A stretch of 22,297 nucleotides of DNA, taken from assembly GCA_016927965.1 (NCBI GenBank), contig JAFGLP010000010.1:1-22297 (forward strand). Direction: 5' to 3'. This DNA comes from Dehalococcoidia bacterium. GTDB lineage: Bacteria > Chloroflexota > Dehalococcoidia > GIF9 > UBA5629. The notes beneath the pieces are model-generated. The model was not told the origin of the DNA, made no database searches, and worked only from the letters and a program-made list of their open reading frames with translations. A program made the position numbers and the translations under genes. Every line of letters starts with the position of its first letter. Position 1 is the first letter of the stretch. Positions 21,653 through 22,297 of the stretch are shown here, piece after piece.

Positions 21653-22297
21653 TTATTTTGCTTTGAATTTTTCAACCACAGCAGGAGGAATCACATAGGG
21701 GACAATCCCCGGATAATCTATGTTTTCCCAACCACCAGATCCATATCCCTTGGCAGGCCAAACACCCTTCAACTCGCCGTCCTGCCACTGGGTGCCGATA
21801 CCTGTAACTAATCCGGGACCGTACTGTATATCATGTACGCAAGCCGGGGCCTTGGTATCAGGACCAGCTTGATAGTACTTTATCAGACCGGCGGATCCCA
21901 GATATTCTATTTTCTCGATCAGCGGCACCAGGGTATCAGGATCGAGACTTTGTGCTTTTTCGACAACCTCTTTTATGATGTAAAGGGCGTCATAAGTGGC
22001 CGCTGTATATGCCGGATATTCCCCACTAGCCTTTTCCACAGCATCAAAAAATGGGATAGTCTTGTCAGTAATCTTGACCCCTTTGGCATAGGTATTTAAA
22101 GTCATAATGTAGTTACCCTTGCCGCCGGTCGCTTCCCAATACCCTTTTTTCTGCGCCTCGACAACGATACCCACGATGGCTGCGGGTATCTGCAGTTCGC
22201 CGGCCTGCTTGCCGAAGGTCACACCCACCGGGCCTGAGAAGGTGGGAAATATGATATGAGGATTCGTGGCCGCTATGGCTGTGAGCTCAGCATTTAC
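21653..22297 (-). CDS. livK: Liv-type substrate-binding protein, N-terminal part outside the window
   Basis: The minus-strand frame is open from the stop at 21653 to the window edge, so only the C-terminal 215 or so residues of this binding protein are seen. Sequences such as IIFPTFSGPVGVTFGKQA, AYTAATYDALYIIKEVVEKA and VPLIEKIEYLGSAGLIKY fit the periplasmic-binding fold type I of LivJ/LivK relatives. The protein should lie outside the membrane, tethered or periplasmic; the signal peptide would lie beyond the window. Clusters of Gly, Trp and Pro near the end (GYGSGGWENIDYPG) differ from amino-acid LivK proteins and leave the ligand open; carboxylates or aromatic acids are plausible. A GTG at 22228 is internal, not a start. 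Confidence 0.85.
   Translation of the reverse strand, partial: VNAELTAIAATNPHIIFPTFSGPVGVTFGKQAGELQIPAAIVGIVVEAQKKGYWEATGGKGNYIMTLNTYAKGVKITDKTIPFFDAVEKASGEYPAYTAATYDALYIIKEVVEKAQSLDPDTLVPLIEKIEYLGSAGLIKYYQAGPDTKAPACVHDIQYGPGLVTGIGTQWQDGELKGVWPAKGYGSGGWENIDYPGIVPYVIPPAVVEKFKAK

Overview
The window reads as one contiguous chromosomal stretch from an anaerobic, probably Dehalococcoidia-like Chloroflexi bacterium. That placement is inferred from gene content and GC balance; there is no rRNA or other phylogenetic marker to confirm it. Supporting content: an archaeal-type fructose-1,6-bisphosphate aldolase/phosphatase, the AmmeMemoRadiSam trio, an oxygen-sensitive Fe-S enoate reductase, a 4-hydroxybutyryl-CoA dehydratase-type radical enzyme, and bacterial ribosomal proteins L21, L27 and L31. 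I see no insertion sequence, phage gene, CRISPR array, tRNA or rRNA. Both ends cut through genes (a TPR protein on the left, a LivK-type binding protein on the right).

Left part (1-6420). The end of a + strand TPR gene converges on a tight minus-strand operon that reads, in transcription order: radical SAM AmrS, Memo-like AmrB, AMMECR1-like AmrA, a divergent FtsZ/tubulin-fold protein, the RarA/MgsA AAA+ ATPase and a small alpha/beta hydrolase. Several junctions are 4-base ATGA or GTGA overlaps, so translation is probably coupled. This is the most intriguing block: an uncharacterised conserved trio beside a tubulin-like protein with altered GTP-binding loops and a replication-stress ATPase.

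Middle part (6421-13719). A divergent promoter region separates that operon from a + strand run: FBP aldolase/phosphatase and the XTP/dITP pyrophosphatase RdgB, then a 2-enoate/2,4-dienoyl-CoA reductase-type flavoenzyme, a promoter-bearing 56-residue small ORF, the rplU-rpmA-rpmE operon with a textbook promoter and terminator, a DUF1385 membrane protein whose start lies right against that terminator, and a tandem universal stress protein with its own strong promoter.

Right part (13755-22297). An SDR dehydrogenase, a 4-hydroxybutyryl-CoA dehydratase-family enzyme with all four cluster ligands, an acyl-CoA ligase and the ATPases LivG and LivF lie on the + strand. They converge on the permeases LivM and LivH and the binding protein LivK on the minus strand. 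Together they look like an uptake, CoA-activation and beta-oxidation-like module for a carboxylic or hydroxy acid. The transporter is split between two converging transcription units. LivM carries a C-terminal zinc-ribbon-like tail, and a large stem-loop sits between livK and livH.
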